Shown here one piece after another: positions 25,167-34,018 of a stretch of 36,838 nucleotides of DNA (its first letter is position 1; the number at the start of each line of letters is the position of its first letter). The stretch is from positions 1 through 36,838 of the forward strand of contig JAJSAM010000076.1 of the NCBI GenBank assembly GCA_024274785.1, written 5' to 3'. Position numbers and translations under genes: made by a program. The notes beneath the pieces were generated by a model that did no database searches, was not told the DNA's origin, and was given only the letters and a program-made list of their open reading frames with translations. Source of the stretch: Planctomycetota bacterium. Lineage in GTDB: Bacteria > Planctomycetota > JAJSAM01.

Positions 25167-26801
25167 ATGGAACTGATCGTGGACGGGATCGAGGGTCTGA
25201 ATGCCGTTCCCCTCGCCGGGCTGATGCTCGTCGTGGCGCTCGGTTTTGCCATCGGCCGATTGCGGTGGCGATGGGTCACTCTCGGACCCGGGGGCGCGAC
25301 GCTGTTCGTGGCCATCTTCTTCGGAGCCTTCGGACTCAGCTTCTCCGGGATGTACGGGTCCGGGAACCCGCAAATGACCGTAGGGCAGTTCGGATTCGCG
25401 TTGTTCATCTACTCGGTGGGATTCGAAGCGGGCCCCCGCTTCTTCTCCATCCTGCTCGGCGGCAAGGGATGGCGTTTCGTGCTGGTGGGAACGGTGGTGA
25501 ACGTCCTCGCCGTGGTCGTGGCGGTAGCCTGTGCCCGGACGATCGGCTTCGGGGAGACCGTGGCCGCGGGCGCACTCTCCGGAGCCATGACCAGCTTCCC
25601 CACCTACGCCGCGGCGGCGGAGGTGCTGCCGGACCCGAACCTGCTGATCTTCTTCGCGGTCAGCTACCCGGTGGGCCTGATCACCGTGGTCTTCTTCGTC
25701 CAGATCGTGCCGAAGCTGCTCCGGATCGACCTGACCGAGGGGGCTGATCCGGATCCCGACGACGAACCATCGACTCTCCACCGCGGGAGCGAAGCGTGGC
25801 GGGTCTTCAAGGTCGAGGCCGAGGAGGTCGCCGGACGGAGCCTGATGGAACTCGGCCTTCCGCATCGGACGGGATGCACGATCGTTCAACTCCAACGCGG
25901 CACGACGCTGCTCCGGGCGGAAGCCGATACCGTCATCAGGGAACAGGACCGCCTGCTCGTGCAAGGCCATCCGCACGAGCTGAAAGCGTTCGGAGAACTG
26001 GTCGGGCCGGAGGTGGGCGACCAACTCCTCGGCAAGCCCCCGACCAGAAACGTGGTGGTCCTCAATGCCGCGGTCTGCGACCGGACGCTCGCGGATCTCG
26101 ACTTGACGAAGCGCCACGGCTGCCTCGTAACCGCCGTGGAGCGCGGGCGGGTCATCCTCGAGCCCACGGCGGAACTCGCCCTCTGCCATGGCGACGTCCT
26201 GGAACTCACCGGATCGGCCGGCGGGGTGCGGGGGGCCGCGGTGGAGTTGGGGCGCTTCGAGAAATCGGTGCACGAGACCAACATCGCCATCTACGCCGGG
26301 GGGATCTTCCTCGGGCTGCTCCTTTCGCAACTCCGGATCGGCGGCGCGGCGGTGTTCGGGGCGGCCGGCGGTCTGCTGCTCGCGGGCATCGTGCTCGGCC
26401 GGTTCCGCCGCATCGGGCACTCTTCGGCCGACGTCCCTCGCGCCGCGCGGCAACTGGTGCGCGATCTCGGCATTCTGCTCTTCATCGCCGAGATGGGGAT
26501 CTGGGCGGGGGGACAGCCGCTCTCGCCGGTCCGGGAGTGGTTCCTGCCTTCATTGGCATCGGCGTTCCTGATCGCGGTGATCCCGATGCTCGCCGCGCTC
26601 TTCGTGGGACGAAGGCTGTTACGTCTTCGCGCGGTGGACACCTGGGGCAGCATCTGCGGGGGCATGACGTCCTCCGCCGCGCTCGTCACCCTCAAGAACG
26701 CCGCGGACTCGAGCGACCCCGCGGTGAGCTACGCGGCCAGCTACGCCGTCGCCAGCATCCTGGTCACGCTGGCCGGACCGGTCGTGGTGTATCTGATCTA
26801 G
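25167..26801 (+). CDS. AspT/YidE-type membrane transporter with two TrkA-C domains
   Basis: Inner-membrane antiporter-like protein of 544 residues. About five N-terminal helices (7-180), a central cytoplasmic part with two TrkA-C (RCK-C) domains (about 205-365, opening with AWRVFKVEAEEVAG), and five or six C-terminal helices (375-544) match the aspartate-alanine exchanger family architecture (AspT, YidE, YbjL). The two inverted halves each carry the family signature: GAMTSFPTYAAA and GGMTSSAALVTL. The substrate is probably a small carboxylate or amino acid; regulation through the TrkA-C domains is likely. ATG 25167 is the natural start; the much longer upstream open frame runs antisense through the patatin-like gene and is not real. 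Confidence 0.87.
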   Translation: MELIVDGIEGLNAVPLAGLMLVVALGFAIGRLRWRWVTLGPGGATLFVAIFFGAFGLSFSGMYGSGNPQMTVGQFGFALFIYSVGFEAGPRFFSILLGGKGWRFVLVGTVVNVLAVVVAVACARTIGFGETVAAGALSGAMTSFPTYAAAAEVLPDPNLLIFFAVSYPVGLITVVFFVQIVPKLLRIDLTEGADPDPDDEPSTLHRGSEAWRVFKVEAEEVAGRSLMELGLPHRTGCTIVQLQRGTTLLRAEADTVIREQDRLLVQGHPHELKAFGELVGPEVGDQLLGKPPTRNVVVLNAAVCDRTLADLDLTKRHGCLVTAVERGRVILEPTAELALCHGDVLELTGSAGGVRGAAVELGRFEKSVHETNIAIYAGGIFLGLLLSQLRIGGAAVFGAAGGLLLAGIVLGRFRRIGHSSADVPRAARQLVRDLGILLFIAEMGIWAGGQPLSPVREWFLPSLASAFLIAVIPMLAALFVGRRLLRLRAVDTWGSICGGMTSSAALVTLKNAADSSDPAVSYAASYAVASILVTLAGPVVVYLI

Positions 26802-27249
26802 CAGCCGACAGCGGGGCCCCATGAGGGACACCTGACAGCCAACCAGACGCCTGAACTGGTCGTGGGACATGCCAACGGCCTCTGGCTGGCCGAGCCGGAA
26901 GAACATCCCTGTCCCGGTTTCCTGTAGTCCGGCCCTGTTCCGTACGGGAGTGCTCACGAGCCCCTCTGGATATCGGCACAAGCATCGACGATGCCGACAT
27001 CCTGGAAGATACACGGGCCTGGCCAACCGAAAAGGCAGACACCACATCCGCCTGTGCCGACCTTTGTGCGTGCAGGTGCGGTACCCGACCCGGTGACCAA
27101 CCCCGAGAACACCGTTGCAGAGGGGACGTCGATCCAGAGAACCGGGCGGGAAGCCTCTTGGCCGCCCGCCCGGGGGAATCGCTTCCGGGATGACCTGGTG
27201 AGGTCGGTCGAAAAATGTCCGAATCAGGACAAATGTCAGACCTGACCCC
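26802..27249. other. Gene-free stretch between convergent units
   Basis: About 450 bp without a credible gene. It holds a stable hairpin with 9-bp arms CCGGGCGGG/CCCGCCCGG (27142-27173, inner GCC/GGC pairing) and, at its right edge, short inverted repeats GTCC-GGAC and GTCAG-CTGAC (27217-27242). Short open frames on both strands have no recognisable product. Confidence 0.55.
27142..27173. terminator. GC-rich hairpin between convergent transcripts
   Basis: Perfect 9-bp arms with a further 3-bp inner stem and a TCTT loop. No T tract follows on either strand, so it may act as an attenuator or an mRNA end-stabilising hairpin rather than as a classic intrinsic terminator. Confidence 0.4.
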
Positions 27250-27250
27250 C
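27217..27250 (-). repeat. Possible REP-like end sequence
   Basis: Read leftward, this edge begins GGGGTCAGGTCTGACATT and continues with a second small palindrome. Similar GGGGTCAGGTCT sequences are, from general knowledge, frequent short repeats in many bacterial genomes and are often near REP-associated transposases. Only one copy is in this window, so the call is tentative. Confidence 0.3.
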
Positions 27251-27414
27251 TACTTCTTCTTCTCCTTCAGGCGCCGCTGGCTGTTCGAGTCGCACTGGGG
27301 GCAGTGGAGTTCTTCCATCACCGCCGGGATGTAGCTCCCGTCGTACTCGAGCCCGCACCGCAGGCACTTGAACGTACACGGCTTCCTGCTCTTGACCTGG
27401 CCGTCACTAGACAT
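27250..27414 (-). CDS. Small zinc-ribbon protein at the end of the Kor-Hdr operon
   Basis: A 54-residue protein with two CxxC knuckles (CLRC 17-20, CPQC 38-41) and a Lys-rich end, a FmdB-like or rubredoxin-like zinc ribbon. ATG 27414 overlaps the TAG stop of hdrA by 8 nt, so it is translationally coupled to hdrA. It may bind metal or help assemble the iron-sulfur complex, but the family has no firm function. The longer in-frame start inside hdrA at 27444 is less likely. Confidence 0.75.
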   Translation of the reverse strand: MSSDGQVKSRKPCTFKCLRCGLEYDGSYIPAVMEELHCPQCDSNSQRRLKEKKK

Positions 27415-29848
27415 GGATCTCGACCTCCAGGAGGTTCTTCGCAAACACCTTCCGGCCTTCTTCGATCTCTTCCGCCGTTACCGTCTGGCGGATCTTCTCC
27501 ATGGCGACCATCGTCTCCTGGAACCTCGACGCCTGGGCTGAAGAGATCCACTCGAGCTGCAAACGCTCGGGGCGGATGCCCTTCTTTTCCATCAGGTCCC
27601 AGAGACGCTCGACGCGCTTTTGCGTCCAGCGGTTGGCGTCGATGTAGTGGCAGTCCACGTAGTGACATCCACTGACCAGCACCACCGGGGCGCCCTTGGC
27701 GAAGGCGTGCAGGATCCACTTCTTGTCGACTCGCCCCGAGCACATCGTCCGGATCAGGCGCATGGTCGGCGGATACTGCAGCCGACTCACACCGGCAAAG
27801 TCGCCGCCGGCGTAGCTGCACCAGTTGCAGGCGAAGACCACGATCTTGTCCTGAGCCTTCTCCGCGAGCATGGCGTCCACCTGGGAGATGGACTGCTCGT
27901 CGGTGAAGTGCTTCATCTCGATCGCGCCCCTGGTGCACTCCGCACCGCAGGTTCCACATCCGGCACAGGCGGCTTCCGCCACCGTTGCCAGGATCCCCGT
28001 CTTCTTGTCCACGGTGATCGCCCCGTAGGGGCAGGCCTTGGCGCACGTCCCACACATGTTGCAGTTGTCCTGGTCGATCACCGAGGTGATCGCCGGGATC
28101 TTCACGTGCCCGAGCGCCATCAAGCCCAGCGCTCTGGCGGCGGCGGCGCCAGCCTGGGTCACCGAGTCCTTCACGTCCTTCGGTGCCTCGGCGCAACCGG
28201 CGAAGAAGACCCCCTTCGTCGCGGCGTCCACCGGCTGCAGCTTGGGGTGCGCCTCCAGGTAGAAGTCGTCCGGGGTCTTCTGCAGGTTCAAGGTGGTCTG
28301 GAGGTCGCGCATGTCCGCCGGCGCCTCCATCCCCACCGAGAGGATGACCATCTCCGACTCGTGCTCTTCGAGTTGGCCGGTGTCACCATTCTCGACGGAA
28401 AGCACCAGGTTTTTGGTCTCCGGGTTCTCCATGATCTCACCCGGGATCCCCCGGATGTAGAGCGTGCCGGACGCCTTGGACCGGTTGTACATGTCCTCGA
28501 AGCCCTTGCCGAAGGCCCGGATGTCGATATAGAAGACCTTCACCTCGGTCTCGGGCCAGTGGTCCTTGATCAACAGTGCCGCCTTGATCGTGTTCATGCA
28601 GCAGATGTTGGAACAGTAGGACCGGCCGCGACCGTCGTTGCAGCGCGAACCGACACACTGCACGAAGGAAACCGACTTCGGCAGCGCCCGGTCCGAAGGA
28701 CGGAACAGGTGGCCGAGCGTCGGACCGAGCGGGGAGATGATCCGCTCGAACTCGATCGAGGAGAGCACGTTCTCATACTTGCCGTAGCCGTACTCCTCGA
28801 ACGGAGTGGCGTCCATGACCTCCTGGCCGGTGGCGACGATGATGGTGCCGACCTCGAACTCGAGGTTTCGCTCCTGATCGTCGTAGCTGATGCAGTTCTT
28901 GTCGCAGACCTCGGCGCACTTTCCGCAGGCGATGGGGTTGGTGCCGAGACAGTTCTCCATGTCGATGGAGAAGGCAGCCGGAACGGCCTGGGGGAAGAGC
29001 TGGTGGATGGCCCGCCGCGTGGTCAGCCCCATCTCGAACTCGTTCGGGACCAGCACCGGGCAGACCGCCACACAGTCACCACAGGCGGTGCACTCTTTCA
29101 GATCGACGTAACGCGGTTTCTGCCGGACCTTCACCTTGAAGTTTCCAACGCTCCCTGACACATCCTCGACCTTGGCGAGGGTGAGGAGCTCAATGCGTGG
29201 ATGGCGGCTGACATCCGCCATCTTGGGGCCGAGAATTCAGGTAGGGCAGTCCATCGTGGGGAAGGTCTTGCCCAGTTGGGCCATCATCCCCCCGATGGTC
29301 GATGACTTCTCCACCAGCACCACCTCGATCCCGGCGTCCGCCAGGTCGAGCGACGCCTGGATGCCGGCCACCCCGCCGCCGATGACCAGGGTCTTCTTGA
29401 TCACCTTCGACTCGGTCTCGTCCTGAGCCTTTAGGTAGCGAGCCCGGGCGACGGCCATCCGCACCAGGTCGTTGGCTTTGTCGGTCGCGGCTTCCTTCTC
29501 GTCGGTGTGGACCCAGGAGCAGTGCTCCCGGATGTTCGCCATCTCGACGAGGTAGGGGTTGAGACCCGCTTCCTTCGCGCACGCCTTGAAGGTCGGCTCG
29601 TGCATCCGCGGCGTACAGGCCGCCACCACGATGCGGTCGAGCTTCTTCTCACGGATGATGTCGCGAATCTCCTGCTGGCCGGGCTCGGCGCAGGTGTACT
29701 TGTTCACCGAGGAGTGGACCACTCCCGGGATGCCGAGCGAGTACTCCGCCACGGCTTTCACATCGACGGTGTCGGAGATGTTCATGCCGCATTCGCAGAC
29801 GAACACACCGACCCTCTCGCCATGTTTCAGTCCGAAGTCCTGAGTCAT
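27407..29848 (-). CDS. hdrA: HdrA-like FAD/iron-sulfur protein with C-terminal MvhD domain; UGA at 204 read as selenocysteine
   Basis: Electron-bifurcating-type HdrA subunit, 813 residues if UGA 204 is selenocysteine. Domains in order: N-terminal HdrA region (Cys18, Cys20), FAD-binding fold with VIGGGVAGI (about 155-163), D-C-P-T-U at 200-204 followed by ILGPKM, two ferredoxin-type cluster sites (CTACGDCVAVCP about 253-264 and CGKCAEVC about 308-315), the Cys-rich CSNICCMN block (about 412-419), two 4Fe-4S motifs (about 596-640), and an MvhD domain (about 670-813). Relatives have D-C-x-x-C-I-x-x-P-K-M, so UGA replaces the second Cys. The two halves share one frame. The gene follows the fusion gene with zero gap. 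It would pass electrons between ferredoxin and the HdrCB part through FAD. Confidence 0.88.
29200..29222 (-). promoter_or_regulatory. Candidate bacterial SECIS hairpin in hdrA
   Basis: Fourteen bases after the UGA, the mRNA has GATGGCGG, a 7-nt loop ATGTCAG and CCGCCATC: a perfect 8-bp stem inside the coding region. The loop begins 22 nt after UGA, within the usual bacterial range. The loop lacks a G in its first two positions, so the match to the general bacterial pattern is not complete. Confidence 0.55.
29237..29239 (-). other. In-frame UGA, predicted selenocysteine codon of hdrA
   Basis: TGA on the minus strand at codon 204 of a frame otherwise open for 813 codons. It falls on the second Cys of the conserved D-C-x-x-C motif of HdrA. 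Selenocysteine-containing HdrA proteins are known in methanogens and some bacteria. Confidence 0.82.
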
Positions 29849-31402
29849 CTAGCCCTCCGACTTCTCAGGCGCGTCAGGCGCGCCGGGCAAAGCCTCGGCC
29901 AGAACCGAGGCGACGTTTTGTATTTCGATGGCGTCGTCTTTCCCGAACTGGGAACACGCCAGGTGCACTTCACATTTGGGGCAGGCGGTGAGCAGGATGT
30001 CCGCGCCGGTGGCTCTCGCCTCGCCGAGCCGGACCTTCTGCAAGGCCGCGGTGCCCGAGCTGCAGTTCAGCCACGAGGAGGAGCCGCAGCAGTTGGCCGA
30101 GACGCCGTGCCGCATCATCTCCCTGACCTCGATGCTTTCGGACTTCTTGATGGCGGCGCGCAGCGCGTCGCCCCTCTCCATGTGACGGGTCAGGCGGCAG
30201 GGGTCCTGGATGGTGGCCTTGATCGGCTTGCCGTTTAACTTCAGCTTGCTGTCCGCCACCAGTTCGGTGATGTGGACGTTGGAAAACTGAAGGTTGCCGG
30301 TGACCTCCGCCCAGTCCTTGCTCGCGGTGCGGTAGCACTCCGCGCAGGCGTGAACCACCCGCGTGATGCCCCGCTCACCAATCTTTTCGACGTTCTTCTT
30401 CGCCAGGATCTCGAAGTTCTCTCTGTCGCCGCTCCAGAGGAGGTCGTGGCCGCAGCAGATCTCGTCGCCCATGATCACGGGCTCGATGCCCATGGCGTTC
30501 AGCAGGCGAATGGTGCCCACCGTGGCGTCGGTGGTCCTGACCCCCATGTGCTTGAAGACCTCGTCGAAGTACGGCGCGCAACCGACGAACAGCGCGGTGT
30601 CGCCGGTCTCCGCCACCTTCACGTCGTCCGGCAGGAACGAAAGCCTCTTCTGCGGCAGGTGGTCGCCGTGGGCGTGCAAACGCATGATGGAGAGCAGCGA
30701 ACCGCTGTGGGTGCACTGACCGGTCTCGCCCTCGGCGCGCGCGCGCTGGCGCAGGCCCTGCTGGAGCGAGGCGTACTTCACGCCCGCCGGGCAACGCCGC
30801 TCGCAGAGTCCGCAGGTGAAGCAGTTCCAGACCGCTTCCGCCACCTCCTTCTCGGGGGTGTCCTTGAAGACGGACTGGCCCACGATCCGGTGCGGCGAGT
30901 AACCCCTGGTGTGGCGCGAAACCGGGCAGAACCCGGTGCACTTGCCACAGTCGATGCAGGCAAACGCCCGCGAAACCTCGCGCAGGTCAGCGATCTCGGG
31001 AACCTCTGCGGCGACGACCTCCGTGGGGATGATCGGGGCCGGGCCCAGAGCTTCGATCTTCTTGACGAATTCGGCGGTGACCTCTTCCAGCTCCTCCGGG
31101 CCTTTGACCCAGGAGAGCTGGATCCGCTCCTCGCCGATGCCGAGCAGCTCGACCACCTCGCGCACCATCGCGAACTGGCCTTCCTGCTGTTTGGCGCCGA
31201 AGAGGTAACGGCAGTCCCCGGTGCCGCAACCGGCGACGAGCACCCCGGCCGCCCCCCACTCGAAAGCCTGGAGCATGGAGCCGGGACTGACCCGACCGGA
31301 TCAGATGACCGGGATGAGCTTCGCCCCCCCGACCTCCGCCTGTTCGTCACCGAGAGTCCAACGGCAGGCGAAGGCCACCACTTTGGGTGTCTTCTCGCTC
31401 AC
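29849..31402 (-). CDS. MvhD-HdrC-HdrB fusion protein; UGA at 34 read as selenocysteine
   Basis: Iron-sulfur protein of 517 residues if UGA 34 is selenocysteine. The N-terminal MvhD-like domain (1-140) has Cys13, U34 in V-I-U-S-G-R-V, and VAGC and GDC further on. Next comes an HdrC-like part with two 4Fe-4S motifs (CIDCGKCTGFCP 149-160, CFTCGLCERRCP 194-205). Then follow two complete HdrB-type CCG domains (Cys275, Cys316-317, Cys353, Cys356; and Cys402, Cys438-439, Cys474, Cys477), which bind the noncubane cluster pair in heterodisulfide reductase. The start is GTG 31402, overlapping the korC stop by GTGA. Starting instead at the Met after the UGA (31276) would remove a third of MvhD and leave a 120-nt gap. 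Substrate disulfide unknown. Confidence 0.87.
31254..31296 (-). promoter_or_regulatory. Candidate SECIS structures in the MvhD-HdrCB gene
   Basis: Two hairpins follow the UGA. One (31280-31296) pairs GTCGGG with CCCGGC around a 5-nt loop but is close to the UGA. The second (31254-31273) pairs CTCCA with TGGGG around a loop that starts with GG, 32 nt after the UGA, nearer the expected bacterial geometry but with a weak stem. Which of them matters is open. Confidence 0.35.
31301..31303 (-). other. In-frame UGA, predicted selenocysteine codon of the fusion gene
   Basis: TGA at codon 34. The MvhD domain at the end of HdrA in the same operon has M-C-S-G-R-V at the aligned place, where this protein has I-U-S-G-R-V. 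Sec-containing MvhD (VhuD) is known in methanogens. Confidence 0.85.
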
Positions 31403-31968
31403 TTGGTCGCCTCCCCCGCGGTCACCGCCGCGTCGCCGTACTCCTTCACCCCGTAATCATAACCTTCCTGCAGGGCGCGGAGGTTCAGCTCGAGGAACCG
31501 ATCCGGCACGGTGCCGGGGATGGCCTGCTTCACGGCCTCGAGTTCGCACAGGCCGGTGACCGCGGTGAAGAACCCGATCATGACCAGGTTCCCCGCGATC
31601 CGGACGCCGAGGTCCTCGGCGATACGGGTGGCCGGAACCGAGAAGGTCTTGCGCTTGATCTCAGGGTCCGTGACCACCAGGTCCTTCTCGGCGATCAACG
31701 TGCCGTTCTCGCGGAGGTTGACGACGTTCTTGGCGTAGCCTTCCTGCGACATCGCGATCAGGAAGTCGGTGCCGGTGATGTAGGGGTAGGTGACCGGCTC
31801 TTCGTCGATCACCACCTGGGCGCTGCAGGCGCTGCCCCGGGCTTCCGGCCCGAAGGACTGCGTCAGCGTGGCGTGCAGCCCGCCGTAGAGGGAGAGGGCC
31901 TTGCCGATGATCATCCCGGTACGGATGACACCCTGTCCGCCGAAGCCGGTTACTCGCAGTTCGTACAT
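31399..31968 (-). CDS. korC: 2-oxoacid:ferredoxin oxidoreductase, gamma subunit
   Basis: Gamma subunit of 189 residues, the CoA-handling/assembly part of the KorABCD-type enzyme. The family hallmark GFGGQGV is at 8-14, followed by TQSFGPEARGSACSA, and the length is normal. It starts inside the last codons of korB (19-nt overlap in another frame) and ends with a GTGA overlap to the fusion gene, which ties the oxidoreductase and Hdr genes into one transcript. Confidence 0.9.
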   Translation of the reverse strand: MYELRVTGFGGQGVIRTGMIIGKALSLYGGLHATLTQSFGPEARGSACSAQVVIDEEPVTYPYITGTDFLIAMSQEGYAKNVVNLRENGTLIAEKDLVVTDPEIKRKTFSVPATRIAEDLGVRIAGNLVMIGFFTAVTGLCELEAVKQAIPGTVPDRFLELNLRALQEGYDYGVKEYGDAAVTAGEATK

Positions 31969-32858
31969 ATTGACGGCCCCACTTTCGGAATGAACTTCTC
32001 ACCCAGGGTCGCGGTCATCTGCGCACGCATGCGGTCGTGCCAGGTCGGCCGTTCCTTGTCGACGAAGTCACCAACCACGAACGGCTTCTGGAAGTCGATG
32101 CCCACCTCGGGAGTGGGACAGCCGTTCTTGATGATCGCGTTGTCGTGATAGAACTTCATGAGGTCGAGCCCGGAGCCCAGGCGGTTCCGCCGCGCGTAGA
32201 GCGTCGAGCAGGGCGCGATCACTTCCACGAACGAGAAGCCCGGCTTCATCAGGGCCCTGGTCATCGACTCCACCAACCGGCGAACGTGCAGCGCCGTCCA
32301 GCGCGAGACGTAGGTCGCCCCACAGGCCTCGGCGAGGTTCGCCAGGTTGAACGGGGGCTCGAAGGCGCCGTAGGGCGTCGTCGAGGTCACCGCCGGGTTC
32401 GGAGTCGTGGGAGCGACCTGGCCACCGGTCATCGCGTAGATGAAGTTGTTGACGCAGATCACCGTCAGGTCGATGTTGCGGCGGGCGGCGTGGATGAAGT
32501 GGTTGCCGCCGATGCCGGTCAGGTCCCCGTCACCGGAGACCACCACGACCTTCAGCTTCGGGTTACTGAGCTTCAAACCCGTGGCGAAGGGGATGGCGCG
32601 GCCGTGCGTGGTGTGAAAGCTGTCGAGCTTGATGTAGCCCGCCACGCGGCCGGTGCAACCGATCCCGGAGACCACGGCCATCAGGTCCGGGTCGAACGCG
32701 GACTTCTTGATCGCCTCGACCAGGGCGGTGACGACGATGCCGAGACCGCAGGTGGGGCACCAGATGTGAGGGATCCGGTCCATCCGGAGCCAGTCCTCCA
32801 TCGGGTGCGGAGTCGTGTCTTCCTTCACTGGAACGGGAGTCACAGCGGTATCGCTCAT
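31950..32858 (-). CDS. korB: 2-oxoacid:ferredoxin oxidoreductase, beta (TPP) subunit
   Basis: Thiamine-diphosphate subunit of 302 residues. It has the N-terminal cluster-like motif IWCPTCGLG, the TPP/Mg motif SGDGDLTGIGGNH with downstream NNFIYAMTGGQ, and the conserved TTPYG.FEPPFN region of the 2-oxoglutarate class. Together with korA it decarboxylates a 2-oxoacid, makes an acyl-CoA and reduces ferredoxin. The start has an AGGAG site in the end of korA. The terminal CTNC is unusual but may bind metal. Whether 2-oxoglutarate or a branched-chain 2-oxoacid is used cannot be fixed from the sequence. Confidence 0.9.
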   Translation of the reverse strand: MSDTAVTPVPVKEDTTPHPMEDWLRMDRIPHIWCPTCGLGIVVTALVEAIKKSAFDPDLMAVVSGIGCTGRVAGYIKLDSFHTTHGRAIPFATGLKLSNPKLKVVVVSGDGDLTGIGGNHFIHAARRNIDLTVICVNNFIYAMTGGQVAPTTPNPAVTSTTPYGAFEPPFNLANLAEACGATYVSRWTALHVRRLVESMTRALMKPGFSFVEVIAPCSTLYARRNRLGSGLDLMKFYHDNAIIKNGCPTPEVGIDFQKPFVVGDFVDKERPTWHDRMRAQMTATLGEKFIPKVGPSICTNCE

Positions 32859-34018
32859 TTCGCCAGCTCCTCGATCGCTTTCGCGATCACCTTGGGGTCG
32901 TGGACCGTTCCACCGGCATGGCCGGCCAGCACGGTCTTGCAGCGTCCCTGGGCCAGACGCTCGGTTTCGAGCGCCATCTGGCCGAGGTTCATCTCCACGG
33001 TGAGGATGCCCTTCACCGAGTCCACCAGCTCGAGGATGCGCTTCTCCGGGAAAGGCCAGACGATCTTCATCGCGATGTGGCCGACCTTGACGCCCCGCTC
33101 ACGGGCGATCCTGATCCCGCCGTAGGCCACGCGAGTGCTGATTCCGTAGGAGAGAACGATGACATCCGCTCCTTCGATCCCGTCCTCCTCGAGGTGGACG
33201 ATGTCGTCGCGCTTGCGGATCTTGTCCACCAGCCGGTTCACCAGGACGTCCTGGCAGGCCGGGGTCATGTCCGGGTAGCCGCGCTCATCGTGCGTCAGCC
33301 CGGTGGTGTGGAAGCGCGCGCCCTGCCCGGCGTGCAGCATCGGCGGGACGTTGTACTCGTTGCCGTCGAGCTTGTAGGGCAGGTACTCCTTCGGGTCGCC
33401 GGTGTACATGTACCGGGGCTCGACCTCGATCTCGTCCGCGGGCGGGATGACCACCTTCTCGGTCATGTGGCCGACGCACTCGTCGAGCATGACGAAGACC
33501 GGCGTCCGGAACCGCTCCGAGAGGTTGAAAGCCTCGACGGTCAGGTCGAAAGCCTCCTGCGGCGAGTTGGGCGCCACCGCGATGACCTCGTAGTCACCGT
33601 GGGAGCCCCAGCGGGCCTGCATCATGTCGGCCTGGCCGGGCATGGTGGGGAGCCCCGTGGAGGGGCCGCCGCGCTGGACGTTCACCACCACCAGCGGCGT
33701 CTCCATCATGATCCCGAGCCCGATGTTCTCCATCATCAGGGAGAAACCGGGTCCGGAGGTGACGGAGAGACACTTGCTGCCCCCCCACACGCCGGCGACG
33801 ACCGCGGCCATCGAGGCCAGCTCGTCCTCCATCTGGATGAAGGTCCCCCCCATGAACGGGAAGCGGGCGGCACAGCGCTCCGCGACCTCGGTCGAGGGGG
33901 TGATGGGGTATCCGGCCAGGAACCGGACCCCGGCGGCCAGCGCACCTTCGGCACAGGCCTCGTCACCGTCCAGGTAGTGCGACCCGGTCAGGACGCCGAG
34001 CGGATCAGCCTTAACCAT
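32855..34018 (-). CDS. korA: 2-oxoacid:ferredoxin oxidoreductase, alpha subunit
   Basis: Alpha subunit of 387 residues. Conserved blocks include GDEACAEGALAAG, GYPITPSTEVAE (pyrimidine/TPP-side motif), TSGPGFSLM and VVNVQRGGPSTGLPT, all typical of KorA/VorB proteins. Length is normal for this class. SD GGAGGTG precedes ATG 34018, which overlaps the end of korD by 8 nt; the end overlaps korB by ATGA. Confidence 0.92.
   Translation of the reverse strand: MVKADPLGVLTGSHYLDGDEACAEGALAAGVRFLAGYPITPSTEVAERCAARFPFMGGTFIQMEDELASMAAVVAGVWGGSKCLSVTSGPGFSLMMENIGLGIMMETPLVVVNVQRGGPSTGLPTMPGQADMMQARWGSHGDYEVIAVAPNSPQEAFDLTVEAFNLSERFRTPVFVMLDECVGHMTEKVVIPPADEIEVEPRYMYTGDPKEYLPYKLDGNEYNVPPMLHAGQGARFHTTGLTHDERGYPDMTPACQDVLVNRLVDKIRKRDDIVHLEEDGIEGADVIVLSYGISTRVAYGGIRIARERGVKVGHIAMKIVWPFPEKRILELVDSVKGILTVEMNLGQMALETERLAQGRCKTVLAGHAGGTVHDPKVIAKAIEELAK

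Noticed and set aside
27620..29158. 512-residue plus-strand frame opposite hdrA
   Set aside because: Rich in Val, Leu, His and Asp without motifs; a mirror of the hdrA codons.
29222..29236. hdrA as two separate genes or a pseudogene
   Set aside because: Both halves lie in one frame, the UGA falls on a family Cys position, the neighbour gene has the same feature, and a SECIS-like hairpin follows.
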